Assembly: GCA_964568075.1 (NCBI GenBank)
Contig: CAZMOM010000012.1
Span: 1 to 64,000, forward strand
Reading direction: 5' to 3'
DNA length: 64,000 bases
Source of the DNA: MnTg04 sp964568075
GTDB lineage: Bacteria > Pseudomonadota > Gammaproteobacteria > Steroidobacterales > MnTg04
Shown here: positions 55,229-64,000 of the stretch, piece after piece
Layout of the letters: each line of letters begins with the position of its first letter
Position numbering within the stretch: position 1 is the first letter of the stretch
Translations under genes and position numbers: made by a program
The notes under the pieces: generated by a model
Seen by the model: only the letters and a program-made list of their open reading frames with translations
What the model was told of the DNA's origin: nothing
The model's database searches: none

Positions 55229-56842
55229 ATGAACACGATGCCATACAAATTTCTGCCCGTCTTGCTCCATTGTTTTTTGTTCGGCCTGGCCGGTTGCAGT
55301 GGTTCCGATGAATCGGAAGAACAGCAAAATGGCACGGCGGACGTCGAATCGACAGTTGAGTCAGGCGATATGGAGATACCGTGGTTCGAAGGGACGGTCG
55401 AACAGGCTTTTGCTGCGGCGAGAGAGCAGAGAAAGCCGATTTTCCTGTACTGGGGCGTCGACTGGTGCCCGCCATGCAATCAGATAAAAGCGACGATTTT
55501 TAATCGCCACGAATTTGTCGTGCACTCCAGGCGATTCGTGCCGGTTTACCTGGATGGGGACACGGTAAACGCTCAGCGCACCGGCGAGCAATTCGGCGTA
55601 CTCGGCTACCCGACGATCATCGTCTTCAACCCACGGGGTGAGGAACTGACCCGAATCCCCGGTGGAATCGATATTCAGCGCTACACCAGTATTTTGAACC
55701 TGACGCTCAGTAATATTCAGCCGGTAGCCAAAATTATCGAGCGCGTCCGAACGGGTGGTCAGCCTGTGTCAAGCAAAGAATACAAATTGCTGGCCTACTA
55801 CAGTTGGGGCCAGGACAATGAGCGCGTACTTGCCGGCCGCAATAAACTTGAGTTTTTTGCTTCTCTGGCATCGACATGTCCGCCGCTTCTGATCGAAGAA
55901 TGCAGCCGCGTGAACAGCGAATATTTTCTGGCGATAGTCGAAGCGACAGCCGACGAAGAAAATCCGTTTGTGCCCGATCAAAAACTGAAAAATGAGACGC
56001 TGGAAAAAATCCAGACGGTGCTCAAGAACAGGCAACTGGTTCAGGCCAATCTCGAGTTTGTCCTGTTTGCGGCCGCCGATATCGCCAGGGTGTTTACCGA
56101 TTCTGAAAGCCCCCGCCGGGCATCGTTGCTGGGGCAGTGGAGTCGGGCGCTCAGCGTGGTCGCCGCCGATCCCAAAATATCGCTGATGGAAAGGTTGTAC
56201 ACCAGTTATGGTCGTGTCCAAATGGCGAGAGTGGAAGATCCAGAACGCGATCTGTCCCCCGAATTCAAGGAGAAAATCGCCGCGCACGTCGATTGGGCGG
56301 ACAAGCAGGCGAAAACAGGCTATGAACGCCAGGCAGTGATCAACGCTGCCTGGAACATCCTGTCGGAAGCAGGAATGGACGAAAAAGCGACTGAACTCTT
56401 GACCGCTGAACTGGAAAAATCACACTCGCCTTACTACTTCATGCTCGATCTGGCGGAGCTGGCCGATCGCTCCGGAAGAACAGACCAGGCGGTCAGCTGG
56501 TTGCAGCGAGCCTATGATGAATCCAGCGGTACTGCCACGCGATTCCAGTGGGGATACAACTATCTGGTTGGCCTTCTTGAACTCGTACCGGAAGACAACA
56601 CGCTGATCGAACGGGAGGCTATCCGCGTATTTGACGAACTCAGTGGACAGGACAACGCTTTTTATCAACGCACCAAGGCCAGGCTTGGCCAGCTCGATGG
56701 CCGGTTCCGGGAATGGAATGAAGACGGTGCGCACAGCGATAGCATCCGCTTGATCCGCGCAAAAATGCAGACCATCTGCTCGTCCATTCCCGAGCCCGCC
56801 GAATCACGTTTGACCTGCGATTCGTTTCTGGCCGAGGCTTGA
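55229..56842 (+). CDS. Thioredoxin-like lipoprotein with large helical C-terminus
   Basis: The ATG at 55229 gives 537 residues and starts directly with a lipoprotein signal (LFGLAGC, cysteine 23). The thioredoxin fold spans about 55-150, with active site WCPPC at 79-83 and the cis-proline at 128 (GYPTI). From about 160 onward the protein is helical with TPR-like patterns (NILSEAGMDEKATELLTAELEKS, WLQRAYDESSGTATRFQWGYNYL). It probably acts on disulfides in the periplasm. The 392-base upstream gap holds the two small ORFs noted at 54846-55067. Confidence 0.85.
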   Translation: MNTMPYKFLPVLLHCFLFGLAGCSGSDESEEQQNGTADVESTVESGDMEIPWFEGTVEQAFAAAREQRKPIFLYWGVDWCPPCNQIKATIFNRHEFVVHSRRFVPVYLDGDTVNAQRTGEQFGVLGYPTIIVFNPRGEELTRIPGGIDIQRYTSILNLTLSNIQPVAKIIERVRTGGQPVSSKEYKLLAYYSWGQDNERVLAGRNKLEFFASLASTCPPLLIEECSRVNSEYFLAIVEATADEENPFVPDQKLKNETLEKIQTVLKNRQLVQANLEFVLFAAADIARVFTDSESPRRASLLGQWSRALSVVAADPKISLMERLYTSYGRVQMARVEDPERDLSPEFKEKIAAHVDWADKQAKTGYERQAVINAAWNILSEAGMDEKATELLTAELEKSHSPYYFMLDLAELADRSGRTDQAVSWLQRAYDESSGTATRFQWGYNYLVGLLELVPEDNTLIEREAIRVFDELSGQDNAFYQRTKARLGQLDGRFREWNEDGAHSDSIRLIRAKMQTICSSIPEPAESRLTCDSFLAEA

Positions 56843-56871
56843 CTGACCGCTATCCCACGAATCCGAATGAT

Positions 56872-57267
56872 CTAGTGGGGAATAACGTCGGCAAACGGAT
56901 CCAGTATCTCGAAGCCAGGGATGGTAACCGAGTACTTGTGCTCGCCCAATACAGCGTCTTCCGGAACTTCGATCACGATAAGTTTTTTGCTGTCGGCATT
57001 TGTGTTGTCGAGCCAGCGGATTGCTTCTGGGTCGCCTATTGGAAATTCTTCATGCTTTATAGTGACGTCACCCACCACCTCTCGCGGCGGCACAATTCGA
57101 AGTTCGATTGTACATCCTTGTCTCACCCTTACCGTTTCCGGGTCGACCGTCAATTCCTTGGCCTCTGTATTGATTGTCGCGGACCCGTGTCTACATTCTT
57201 CTTTATCTTTAGCGCACCCGCTTAGCGCGAGCAAGATTGTGGCGATCAAAATGGCTATTCTGTTCAT
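56872..57267 (-). CDS. Unknown small lipoprotein
   Basis: This 131-residue protein has a lipoprotein signal (LLALSGC, cysteine 18) after a GGAGG ribosome-binding site. The mature part reads as beta strands with a cupredoxin-like order (VRVRQGCTIELRIVPPREVVGD, DAVLGEHKYSVTIPG) but without the copper ligands in clear form. The function is unknown. Confidence 0.75.
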   Translation of the reverse strand: MNRIAILIATILLALSGCAKDKEECRHGSATINTEAKELTVDPETVRVRQGCTIELRIVPPREVVGDVTIKHEEFPIGDPEAIRWLDNTNADSKKLIVIEVPEDAVLGEHKYSVTIPGFEILDPFADVIPH

Positions 57268-57336
57268 CGTGTGCCTCCTTGTGCGGTCCTTGTGTTCTCC
57301 CGGGCAACCCCGGTTTCTTTCCGCTCTTTTCTTGGA

Positions 57337-59721
57337 CTAAGTTTTTTCCTGATTTTTCAGCAGGGCCTTAAAGCGCGGTTCGATTCGCAACGACTCCAAA
57401 TAGGGCTCGGCAGCAATCATTTTGACTGGGTAGCCCTTTGCCGCCGCCCACTCCAGGTCTGCCAGCGCCGCTGATTTCCGGTCCTGCCTGACATTGATCA
57501 GCGCCCTGGTGAAAAACAAGTACGGATCGGACGGCGTTATATCCAAAGCAGTGGCTATCAAATCATTCGCTTCATTTGGCTTTCCCAACATCGTCTTTAT
57601 CCAGGCTGCATTCAGAAGTACCGGCGGATCATTGGGATTGACGCTTAGTCTCGCATCGACCAGTTCCTCGGCCCTGCCAAACGCATTTCTCGCACTGTCC
57701 GGACCTTCGGCGAAATACAAGGCGTCGCCAAGATTCGCCCAGATCAGGTGGTTATCCGGCGCCATGCTGACCGCCTCATTGTGAGCGGCCACTGCCAGTT
57801 CATAGCGGTTCAGGTAATAATACAGTAACCCGAGATTGGAATAAGCCGTGCGTTGCGGATTGATCTCAAGCGCCTGTGAAAACGCCTCTATCGCCTGCTC
57901 GAAGTCTCCGGACAGCATCAGGGCAGTGGCCAGGTTGGTGTAGCCAGTCGGGTTTTTCGGATCCAGCGACCCGATTTTCCGGTATTCCCTCGCCGCCTCT
58001 TCGTATCTTCCGTTGCGGTAGAGGAAGCCGCCATAGGCGTTGTAACTGGACCAGTTCCCCGGCTGCAGAACTATAGCCCGGCGGAAATACTCTTCCGCTT
58101 CGTCGAGCCGCTTCATTCGGAAGTATACATCGGCCAGGCCTCTCAGCGCGGGAACATAGTTCACGTTGATAGACAATGCCTTGAGATAGCTGGATTCTGC
58201 CTCGGCGTCCTTTCCGGTCCGCCAGTAAAGATCGCCCAGTGCCTCGAACACGACATACAGATTCGGATTTATCGCCAGCGCATTGCCGCACGCTGTTTCA
58301 GCTTTGTCGATAAAACCCGGGTCATTGATCACCAGGTAACCAGCCGTATAGGTCTTGCACAGACCAGCGTAGGCGGCTGCATATTCCGGGTCTTCCTCCA
58401 GCGCCCGGTTAAACCAATCCAGAGCCTGTTCGATACTCTGCCCGCTTTTCGGCTGGTAAAAGGTTTCCATTCCTCTTCTGTACAGTGTGTACGCGTCAAG
58501 ATTCCTGTCGTAAAACAAGGATGCGGAGAGCCCCTGCGTTTCCGGCGGCAAGGCTACACGCAAATTGGCCACCACCAGCCGCGTGATTTCATCCTGGACG
58601 TCGAACCATTCGTCCAGCCTGCGATCGAATGATCTCGAAATCAGGGAAAAACTGGTTTCCGAATCGATCAGCTGAACGACGACCCGTAACTGATCGCCGT
58701 CCACGCGGACACTGCCCTCCAGGTATTGTGCAACTCTCAACCGTGAGCGCACATCATTTGATTTGGCGTTGGCCGGCAGGGACCAGGAATCGCCCCGCGA
58801 CGCGACCTTGAGGCCCGGGACGCGCGCCAGCCGGTCGAGCACATCCTCCGCCAGCCCTGCGCTGAAAATGCGCCCATCATCACTGCCGTCGATATTCAAA
58901 AACGGCAGGACCGCAATCGTATTGGCTTCAACCGTTATCTCGGCGGGCACCAGTTGAAATTCAGCTTCCGGTCGCACGAAGTCCAGAGGTCTTACGAACA
59001 GGTGCCAGGCGGAAAGCGCTGCGCCGGCAACGGCGACAGACGCCAGCAAAATGATGGAACTTCGATTAAAAGATTTCTTATCGAGATCTTGTCCGGCGCC
59101 CGTATCCATTGTCCAGCGGCCTTCCGCATACTCGAGGAACCAGGCCAGCAAAAGCGCGATGGGAAACCCGCCGATGACAAGATAGATAATCAGAGTCGCC
59201 GACCACGGCGGCAGCCACTGAATCTTGTCGACGACCACATCGCCAACCTGCAGCAACAACCAGCCGACGACAAGATAGGTCAGGCCTACCTTGACGACGC
59301 CCCGTCGAAATAAAGAATAAAACAAGCGAGAGCTGCGATCGGAACCGGGAATCTCGAGCGACTCCTCACCGGCGGCGTCATTCGGGTCCGAGCTCGCCGC
59401 CCGGACATCGGCAACCAGCCGGTATCCGCGGGTCGGGACCGTCTGAATATATTTCGGATCGTCCGGATGGTCGCCCAGCGCGTGCCGCAGCTCGCTGATG
59501 GCATGGCCTAGAGCCTCATCGCTGCCGTGGCCCTCTCCCCATACATTATCGAGCAATTCCTGGCGCGTATGCAGTTCACCCGAGTGGCTTGCAAGGTACA
59601 ACAACACCTCGGATGCCCTGGACGGCAAGTGTCGGGGTGGGCCCTGGCCTGTCACCCGCCCTTTAAGTGGTTCGACCAGTACATCACCCAGATAAAATCC
59701 GTGCAATAATGTATTTCGCAC
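57337..59721 (-). CDS. CadC-like transmembrane regulator with TolB-like and TPR domains
   Basis: The GTG at 59721 follows AGGA. The 794-residue protein has an OmpR/CadC-type winged helix at about 15-105 (ASEVLLYLASHSGELHTRQELLDNVWG, IQTVPTRGYRLVADV). Three membrane segments follow, including RRGVVKVGLTYLVVGWLLLQV, then a TolB-like fold (ANTIAVLPFLNIDGSDDGRIFSAG, about 270-390) and TPRs to the end. The cytoplasmic winged helix should bind DNA, and the TolB/TPR half likely senses a signal or assembles partners. The target genes are unknown. Confidence 0.88.
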   Translation of the reverse strand: MRNTLLHGFYLGDVLVEPLKGRVTGQGPPRHLPSRASEVLLYLASHSGELHTRQELLDNVWGEGHGSDEALGHAISELRHALGDHPDDPKYIQTVPTRGYRLVADVRAASSDPNDAAGEESLEIPGSDRSSRLFYSLFRRGVVKVGLTYLVVGWLLLQVGDVVVDKIQWLPPWSATLIIYLVIGGFPIALLLAWFLEYAEGRWTMDTGAGQDLDKKSFNRSSIILLASVAVAGAALSAWHLFVRPLDFVRPEAEFQLVPAEITVEANTIAVLPFLNIDGSDDGRIFSAGLAEDVLDRLARVPGLKVASRGDSWSLPANAKSNDVRSRLRVAQYLEGSVRVDGDQLRVVVQLIDSETSFSLISRSFDRRLDEWFDVQDEITRLVVANLRVALPPETQGLSASLFYDRNLDAYTLYRRGMETFYQPKSGQSIEQALDWFNRALEEDPEYAAAYAGLCKTYTAGYLVINDPGFIDKAETACGNALAINPNLYVVFEALGDLYWRTGKDAEAESSYLKALSINVNYVPALRGLADVYFRMKRLDEAEEYFRRAIVLQPGNWSSYNAYGGFLYRNGRYEEAAREYRKIGSLDPKNPTGYTNLATALMLSGDFEQAIEAFSQALEINPQRTAYSNLGLLYYYLNRYELAVAAHNEAVSMAPDNHLIWANLGDALYFAEGPDSARNAFGRAEELVDARLSVNPNDPPVLLNAAWIKTMLGKPNEANDLIATALDITPSDPYLFFTRALINVRQDRKSAALADLEWAAAKGYPVKMIAAEPYLESLRIEPRFKALLKNQEKT

Positions 59722-59926
59722 GTTACTGGTCCTGTGCGCTCAGATATTCAAGCATAGCACTTGTACCAACGACTGGCAGCCACCGGCGGAAGCGCCGGTG
59801 CGGCGCATCGCCAGATGTTGGTGGGCTATTGTTCGAAACGGGTAGACGGATCGCATTAGCAGTAAGAATCGGTATCCTCAGAATGTGGGCGGCCGGGCTG
59901 CCCGATTTTCAAAGGAACAATGTGCA

Positions 59927-61999
59927 GTGCAGCGTGATCAATCCCTGATTCTGGTGATAACGGATAACCGCAAGGTTAAGGATTTGGTCGTGGGCGCACT
60001 CGCATCGGCGACGGTACAAGACTATCGCGCGGAAATGGTCGGAACGCTGGATGAGGCGCTTGCCGGTCTGCCTGAACAGTCGCCGGCGGTCATTCTCCTG
60101 GATCTCAACCTTCCCGATAGCCAGGGCTTATCCACTTATTTGATGCTGCAGTCCTGGTCGGATGAAATACCAATCATCACCATAGTTGGCACACAGGAAG
60201 AAGACCTTGGCGAGAAATCGATCGCCAAGGGCGCGATCGAATACATCAACTGGCAGACGGCAACCCAGGAGCTGGTAATCAAATGTCTGCGTTATACGAC
60301 TGAGCGAACGCACACGCTAAAACAACTAAAAGCGTCGGAGGCGAAGTATCGGGAATTGTTCGAGTCGGTCGTCGCTGGCGTTTTTCAGACCAGCCCCGAA
60401 GGGCGTTTTATTTCTGTGAATCCGGCGTTGGTCCGGATGCTGGGTTACGACTCGGAGGAGGAATTACTCGTCCTGGATATCACTCGCGATGTTTATATGT
60501 ATCCGGAGGACCGTGCCAACTGGCGCAAGGCTATTGACGAAGACGGTCGAATTCAGAACGCGGAACTGGTGCTAAAAAAGAAAGACGGTAGCAAGTTGGT
60601 CGTGCTGGAAAATTCGAGCGCCGTGACCGACGAAGATGGGCGACTAATCTATTTTGAAGGTACGCTGACCGACATCACCGAGTCGCACGAGCAGTCTGCC
60701 CAGCTGTCGTATGAAGCCAGCCATGACCCGTTGACCGGTGTATATAACCGTCGCGAGTTCGAGCGCCGGCTGCAGGGGCTATTGGATAATATACACGTAC
60801 TGCCGGGTCCGCATTCCATTTGTTACATGGACCTCGATCGTTTCAAGGAGATAAATGATAACTGCGGCCATATCGCCGGCGATGAATTATTGCGCCAGAT
60901 TGCAGTGCAGTTGCAGGCGCGCGTGCGCCACGGTGACATCCTGAGTCGCCTGGGCGGCGACGAGTTCGCATTAATTTTGCACGACTGCGGGGATCAGGAC
61001 GCGATCAGGGTCGCCGAAGGACTTAGAGCAGTCGTGGCCGACTTTCGATTTTCCTGGAGCGGCAAGACTCATTCTGTCGGAGCCAGCATAGGAATTGTCC
61101 CCATCTCGGAGGACAGGCGGCGGCTCAGTGAAGTGATGGGAGCGGCGGATGCTGCGTGCTACCGCGCCAAGGACTCGGGAAGAAACCAGGTTCATCTCTA
61201 TGTCGAGGACGATGCCAGCGCCCTGCGACGACTGGGTGAGCTTGGTTGGGTCGCCAAGGTCAAACAGGCCTTGCAGGACAACCGGTTCAGGCTGGCGGCA
61301 CAGCCGATCAAACCACTCGACGAAGGTAACGACAGCTACTATCACTATGAACTCCTGGTCCGGATGCTCGATGAGGACGGGCGTGAAATCCCCCCCGGCG
61401 CATTCTTCCCCGCTGTGGAGCGATACAATCTTTCGACCCGCATGGATCGCTGGATCATTATCAAGGCGCTGGCTTGGATGAGTGAGAATCTTGCAGCATT
61501 AAACAAAGACAGTAAATTCTTCATTAATCTGTCAGGCGACGCCATTGCCGATTCCGCATTTGCCGACACATTGTCCAGGCAAATAGTTGAAAGCAATATC
61601 CCGGGTAACAGACTGTGTTTCGATATAACGGAAAATGTCGCCGTCGAGAATCTATCCGGCGCAAATAAATTCATGGAAAGGATCAAGAAGCACGGATGTG
61701 AATTCGCAATGGACGATTTTGGCAGTGGAATATCGTCATTTGCGTACCTGAAGAATCTGATTGTTGATTACGTGCGGATCGACGGCGTTTTTGTCCGCAG
61801 CATGGGCACCGACGATATTGACTGGCAGATGGTCAAATCAATCAACGAAATCGCTCATGCCATGGGGAAAAAAACTATTGCAGAGCATGTCGAATCAGAA
61901 AAAGTGATTAGAAAATTGCGAAAACTGGGTGTCGATTTCGCGCAGGGGTATGCGATCAGCAGGCCTTTGCCTATTGACCAGACCATCCCGGCTCGTTAG
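59927..61999 (+). CDS. REC-PAS-GGDEF-EAL cyclic-di-GMP protein
   Basis: The GTG at 59927 is preferred, with AAGGA about 10 bases upstream, giving 690 residues. A receiver-like domain (ILLDLNLPDSQG, about 40-50) is followed by a PAS domain (YRELFESVVAGVFQTSPEGRF). A GGDEF domain comes next with an intact RLGGDEFALIL. The EAL domain's first motif is ELLVRM, and ITENV, DDFGSG and the final FAQGYAISRP are present. It can both make and cleave c-di-GMP in principle. Its TAG stop (61997-61999) sits at the left end of repeat copy 2. Confidence 0.93.
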   Translation: MQRDQSLILVITDNRKVKDLVVGALASATVQDYRAEMVGTLDEALAGLPEQSPAVILLDLNLPDSQGLSTYLMLQSWSDEIPIITIVGTQEEDLGEKSIAKGAIEYINWQTATQELVIKCLRYTTERTHTLKQLKASEAKYRELFESVVAGVFQTSPEGRFISVNPALVRMLGYDSEEELLVLDITRDVYMYPEDRANWRKAIDEDGRIQNAELVLKKKDGSKLVVLENSSAVTDEDGRLIYFEGTLTDITESHEQSAQLSYEASHDPLTGVYNRREFERRLQGLLDNIHVLPGPHSICYMDLDRFKEINDNCGHIAGDELLRQIAVQLQARVRHGDILSRLGGDEFALILHDCGDQDAIRVAEGLRAVVADFRFSWSGKTHSVGASIGIVPISEDRRRLSEVMGAADAACYRAKDSGRNQVHLYVEDDASALRRLGELGWVAKVKQALQDNRFRLAAQPIKPLDEGNDSYYHYELLVRMLDEDGREIPPGAFFPAVERYNLSTRMDRWIIIKALAWMSENLAALNKDSKFFINLSGDAIADSAFADTLSRQIVESNIPGNRLCFDITENVAVENLSGANKFMERIKKHGCEFAMDDFGSGISSFAYLKNLIVDYVRIDGVFVRSMGTDDIDWQMVKSINEIAHAMGKKTIAEHVESEKVIRKLRKLGVDFAQGYAISRPLPIDQTIPAR

Positions 62000-62153
62000 G
62001 GAAGCTCTGCTCTATTCATGGACTCGTATCTTGCGCCCAAAATATCCAGCTTCTGTGTTGCAAATCTTCGCAATAGCCAGCTATTACGTGCGCTTCTCGC
62101 CTTGAACCTGAACATTTTAGATCACAATCTACTTCGCCCATGAATTCCTTAGG
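61997..62153. repeat. Dispersed MITE-like repeat, copy 2
   Basis: The 134-base core (62012-62145) differs from copy 1 at only four positions. The left arm (GGGAAGCTCTGCTCTATTCATG) is longer and fits the complement of copy 1's right end (CATGAATAGATCAGAGCTTCCC). The right arm is shorter, with about 11 bases lost (CATGAAT joined to TCCTTAGG). It fills the gap between the GGDEF/EAL gene and a converging permease gene. Confidence 0.85.
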
Positions 62154-62170
62154 TCAGCGTGGCAGAGAAA

Positions 62171-63370
62171 TTATTCCGCCCGCAGTGCTTCGACGGGAAT
62201 CATCGTCGCTGCGTGTCTCGCAGGTGCAACACCAGCCACCAGACCGATCAATATCGCAGCGAACTCCGCAAGAAATACGAAATACAATGGTGTATGTACT
62301 GGCATCGAAGGTACTAGCAGGCTGATCGCCCATGCGCCGCCCCAACCGAGAACCAGCCCCGCGAGCCCGCCGGCGGCAGCCAGTAGAATCGCCTCACCGA
62401 GGAAAAGCGTGAGAATTTGCCCTTTGCCGGCACCAAGCGCCCGGAGCAAACCCACTTCGTTGGTTCTTTCGCTCACCGATATTGTCATAATGCTGAATAT
62501 TCCGACGCCCCCGACCAGCAGGGAAATCCCACCCAAAGCTCCCACCGCGAAGGTCAGAACGCCGAGAACCGAGCCAAGCACGTCCATCATTTGCTGCTGC
62601 GTCGTGATGGTCACATCTTCGCCGCCATGACGTGAAATCAACACTCGCTTAATGCCCGCGACCAGCTCGTCTACCGGTGTATTTTCCGCGTACAAAACAT
62701 CGATTTCCATCAGGCCTTCGCGGCCAAACAGATCAAGACCACGGGAAGCCGGCAGGAAAAGAGTGTCATCCAGGTCGAAACCCAGCATCGTGCCTTTTGG
62801 CTCCATAACGCCGATAACCCGGTAACGGTCGCCACCGACCCGAATTCGAGCACCCAGCGGGCTCTCCTTCTTAAACAGCTCGTTGGCCAACTTGCTCCCA
62901 AGCACCGCGACCGCGCGTGGATTGCGGGGATCGTCCGGCGGCAAAAAACTGCCGCTGGCAACATTGAAACGGAACGCCTGCGGAAAATCCGGTGAGACGC
63001 CATAAACGGTTGTTCTGCGCTGCAGGCGGCCGGACTCTATCTCGGCATTGCCCTGAACCATGGTCACAACACTCTCGACGTATGGCAGGCGCCGCAGCGC
63101 TTCGGCATCGTCGATGGACAACGGCCGAACGCTGCCGAACACGCCAATCGACGCGCCCATGGTCGTTGCCTTGCCGGGATTGATGCCGATGATATTGGTG
63201 CCAAACTGGGTGAACTCAGATATGACGAAGCGATGGATGCCCTCGCCGATGGAGGTCAGCAGGACAACCGCAAAAATTCCGATCGCGATGCCGAGCGTGG
63301 TCAGCCCCGAGCGCAGGCGATGTGCCGTTACTGCACTAATGGCGAGTCGTGCCATATCCGTGGTTCTCAT
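62171..63370 (-). CDS. MacB-like ABC transporter permease (1)
   Basis: This 399-residue protein has an N-terminal membrane helix (LTTLGIAIGIFAVVLLTS), a large periplasmic MacB-type domain (about 45-260) and three C-terminal helices with the FtsX-like EVGLLRALGAGKGQILTLFLGEAILLA motif. MacB-like permeases work with an ATPase and often a fusion protein to move substrates from the periplasm. Its start lies one base after the stop of the next upstream permease, so they are co-transcribed. Confidence 0.92.
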   Translation of the reverse strand: MRTTDMARLAISAVTAHRLRSGLTTLGIAIGIFAVVLLTSIGEGIHRFVISEFTQFGTNIIGINPGKATTMGASIGVFGSVRPLSIDDAEALRRLPYVESVVTMVQGNAEIESGRLQRRTTVYGVSPDFPQAFRFNVASGSFLPPDDPRNPRAVAVLGSKLANELFKKESPLGARIRVGGDRYRVIGVMEPKGTMLGFDLDDTLFLPASRGLDLFGREGLMEIDVLYAENTPVDELVAGIKRVLISRHGGEDVTITTQQQMMDVLGSVLGVLTFAVGALGGISLLVGGVGIFSIMTISVSERTNEVGLLRALGAGKGQILTLFLGEAILLAAAGGLAGLVLGWGGAWAISLLVPSMPVHTPLYFVFLAEFAAILIGLVAGVAPARHAATMIPVEALRAE

Positions 63371-63371
63371 C

Positions 63372-64000
63372 TCATCCGCCCCAGAGCGCCTGAACCGGAT
63401 CCATTTTTGCAGCCCGGCGCGCGGGCAGCATACCGAAAAACAGGCCGCTGAAAATAGCCGTCACCAATGCCGCTATTACCGCCCACCACGGCGGCATAAA
63501 GATCAGCGCAGGGTACGCGATACCCAGCAGCCAGGCGGCGCCATAGCCAAGCGCGAGCCCGAGTAAGCCGCCGGTAACCGACAACAACAAGGCCTCGGTG
63601 AGAAACAGACGCCCAACCTGGCGCGATTGGGCACCGATGGCCTTTAGCAAACCCACCTCCATCGTTCGCTGGCTGACCGCAACCAGCATGACGTTCATTA
63701 CCAGGATACCGGCAACCAGCAGGCTGACTGCCGCGATGCCACCGAGCGTCATGGTCAGCGCAACAAAAATCGTATCGAAAGTCTTGAGGACTGCATCCTG
63801 GGTGATGACGGTGATGTCCTCTTCGCCCTGATGTCTGTGCGCGATCGTTTCAAGAATGAATTTTTTCGCCGCAGGCATTTCTTCTCGCGACCGGGCCTGG
63901 ACCAGAATGCGAAACAGGGACGCGCTGTTAAAAAGCATCTGCGCCGACGCGACTGGCACAATAACCAACTCCCCGACGTCGATTCCAATCGTCCTGCCCT
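63372..64000 (-). CDS. MacB-like ABC transporter permease (2), 5' partial
   Basis: The frame is open to the window edge, so the N-terminal helix and the start are outside. The visible part has the end of the periplasmic domain and three membrane helices with VGLLKAIGAQSRQVGRLFLTEALLLSVTGG, the FtsX/MacB signature. It ends two bases before permease (1) begins. The likely ATPase and fusion protein genes should lie upstream, outside the window. Confidence 0.9.
   Translation of the reverse strand, partial: GRTIGIDVGELVIVPVASAQMLFNSASLFRILVQARSREEMPAAKKFILETIAHRHQGEEDITVITQDAVLKTFDTIFVALTMTLGGIAAVSLLVAGILVMNVMLVAVSQRTMEVGLLKAIGAQSRQVGRLFLTEALLLSVTGGLLGLALGYGAAWLLGIAYPALIFMPPWWAVIAALVTAIFSGLFFGMLPARRAAKMDPVQALWGG

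Overview
The window is a densely packed bacterial chromosome segment. Both strands are used about equally, intergenic gaps are short, and many neighbouring genes share ATGA-type stop/start overlaps. No rRNA, tRNA, CRISPR array, prophage or plasmid function was seen. The gene content suggests a free-living, peptide-degrading gammaproteobacterium, perhaps of the marine Woeseia/Steroidobacter type. It includes several secreted or lipoprotein peptidases, c-type cytochromes, TolB-like/TPR membrane proteins (one with a CadC-type DNA-binding domain), an EF-G paralogue, a GGDEF/EAL protein and Gld-like ABC genes. This placement is an inference from gene families and is not proven by any marker gene.

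Positions 1-10100 carry a partial PLP-dependent desulfhydrase/deaminase, a small cytochrome c, and an overlapping pair made of a Rieske oxygenase and a dimethylarginine-hydrolase-like enzyme. They are followed by a hotdog thioesterase, two exported zinc peptidases (M1 and M13) and a di-haem oxidoreductase. Positions 10300-24300 carry an aldo/keto reductase, an exported sugar dehydrogenase-like propeller, a translationally coupled trio (unknown exported protein, membrane peroxiredoxin, DUF6122 protein whose start may be CTG), a TolB/TPR protein, proC, a divergent M20 hydrolase, a 995-residue kinase-peptidase-aminotransferase fusion coupled to a YkvA-like gene, an EamA transporter and two small proteins.

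Positions 24400-36300 hold an EF-G-like GTPase, a TPR protein, a three-gene GldA/GldF/GldG-like ABC operon, YjdF-like, AlaX-like and PaiB-like genes, small membrane proteins and the first copy of a palindromic dispersed repeat. Positions 36300-48800 hold an S9 peptidase, a three-gene operon (phospholipase D-like lipoprotein, zinc metallopeptidase, ATP-grasp ligase) that is the best candidate here for an undescribed system, a group II decarboxylase, a DUF4382 lipoprotein, a tandem inverted-repeat element, and a second S9 peptidase interrupted by an in-frame UGA.

Positions 48800-64000 hold a DUF885 peptidase-like lipoprotein, a long coiled-coil protein, a rhomboid protease, a DUF819 membrane protein preceded by a broken small membrane-protein gene, a thioredoxin-like lipoprotein, a CadC/TolB/TPR regulator, a response regulator-PAS-GGDEF-EAL protein, the second copy of the dispersed repeat and two MacB-type permeases. 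The peptidases, the EamA exporter, proC and the amino-acid enzymes together fit a cell that lives largely on peptides and amino acids.
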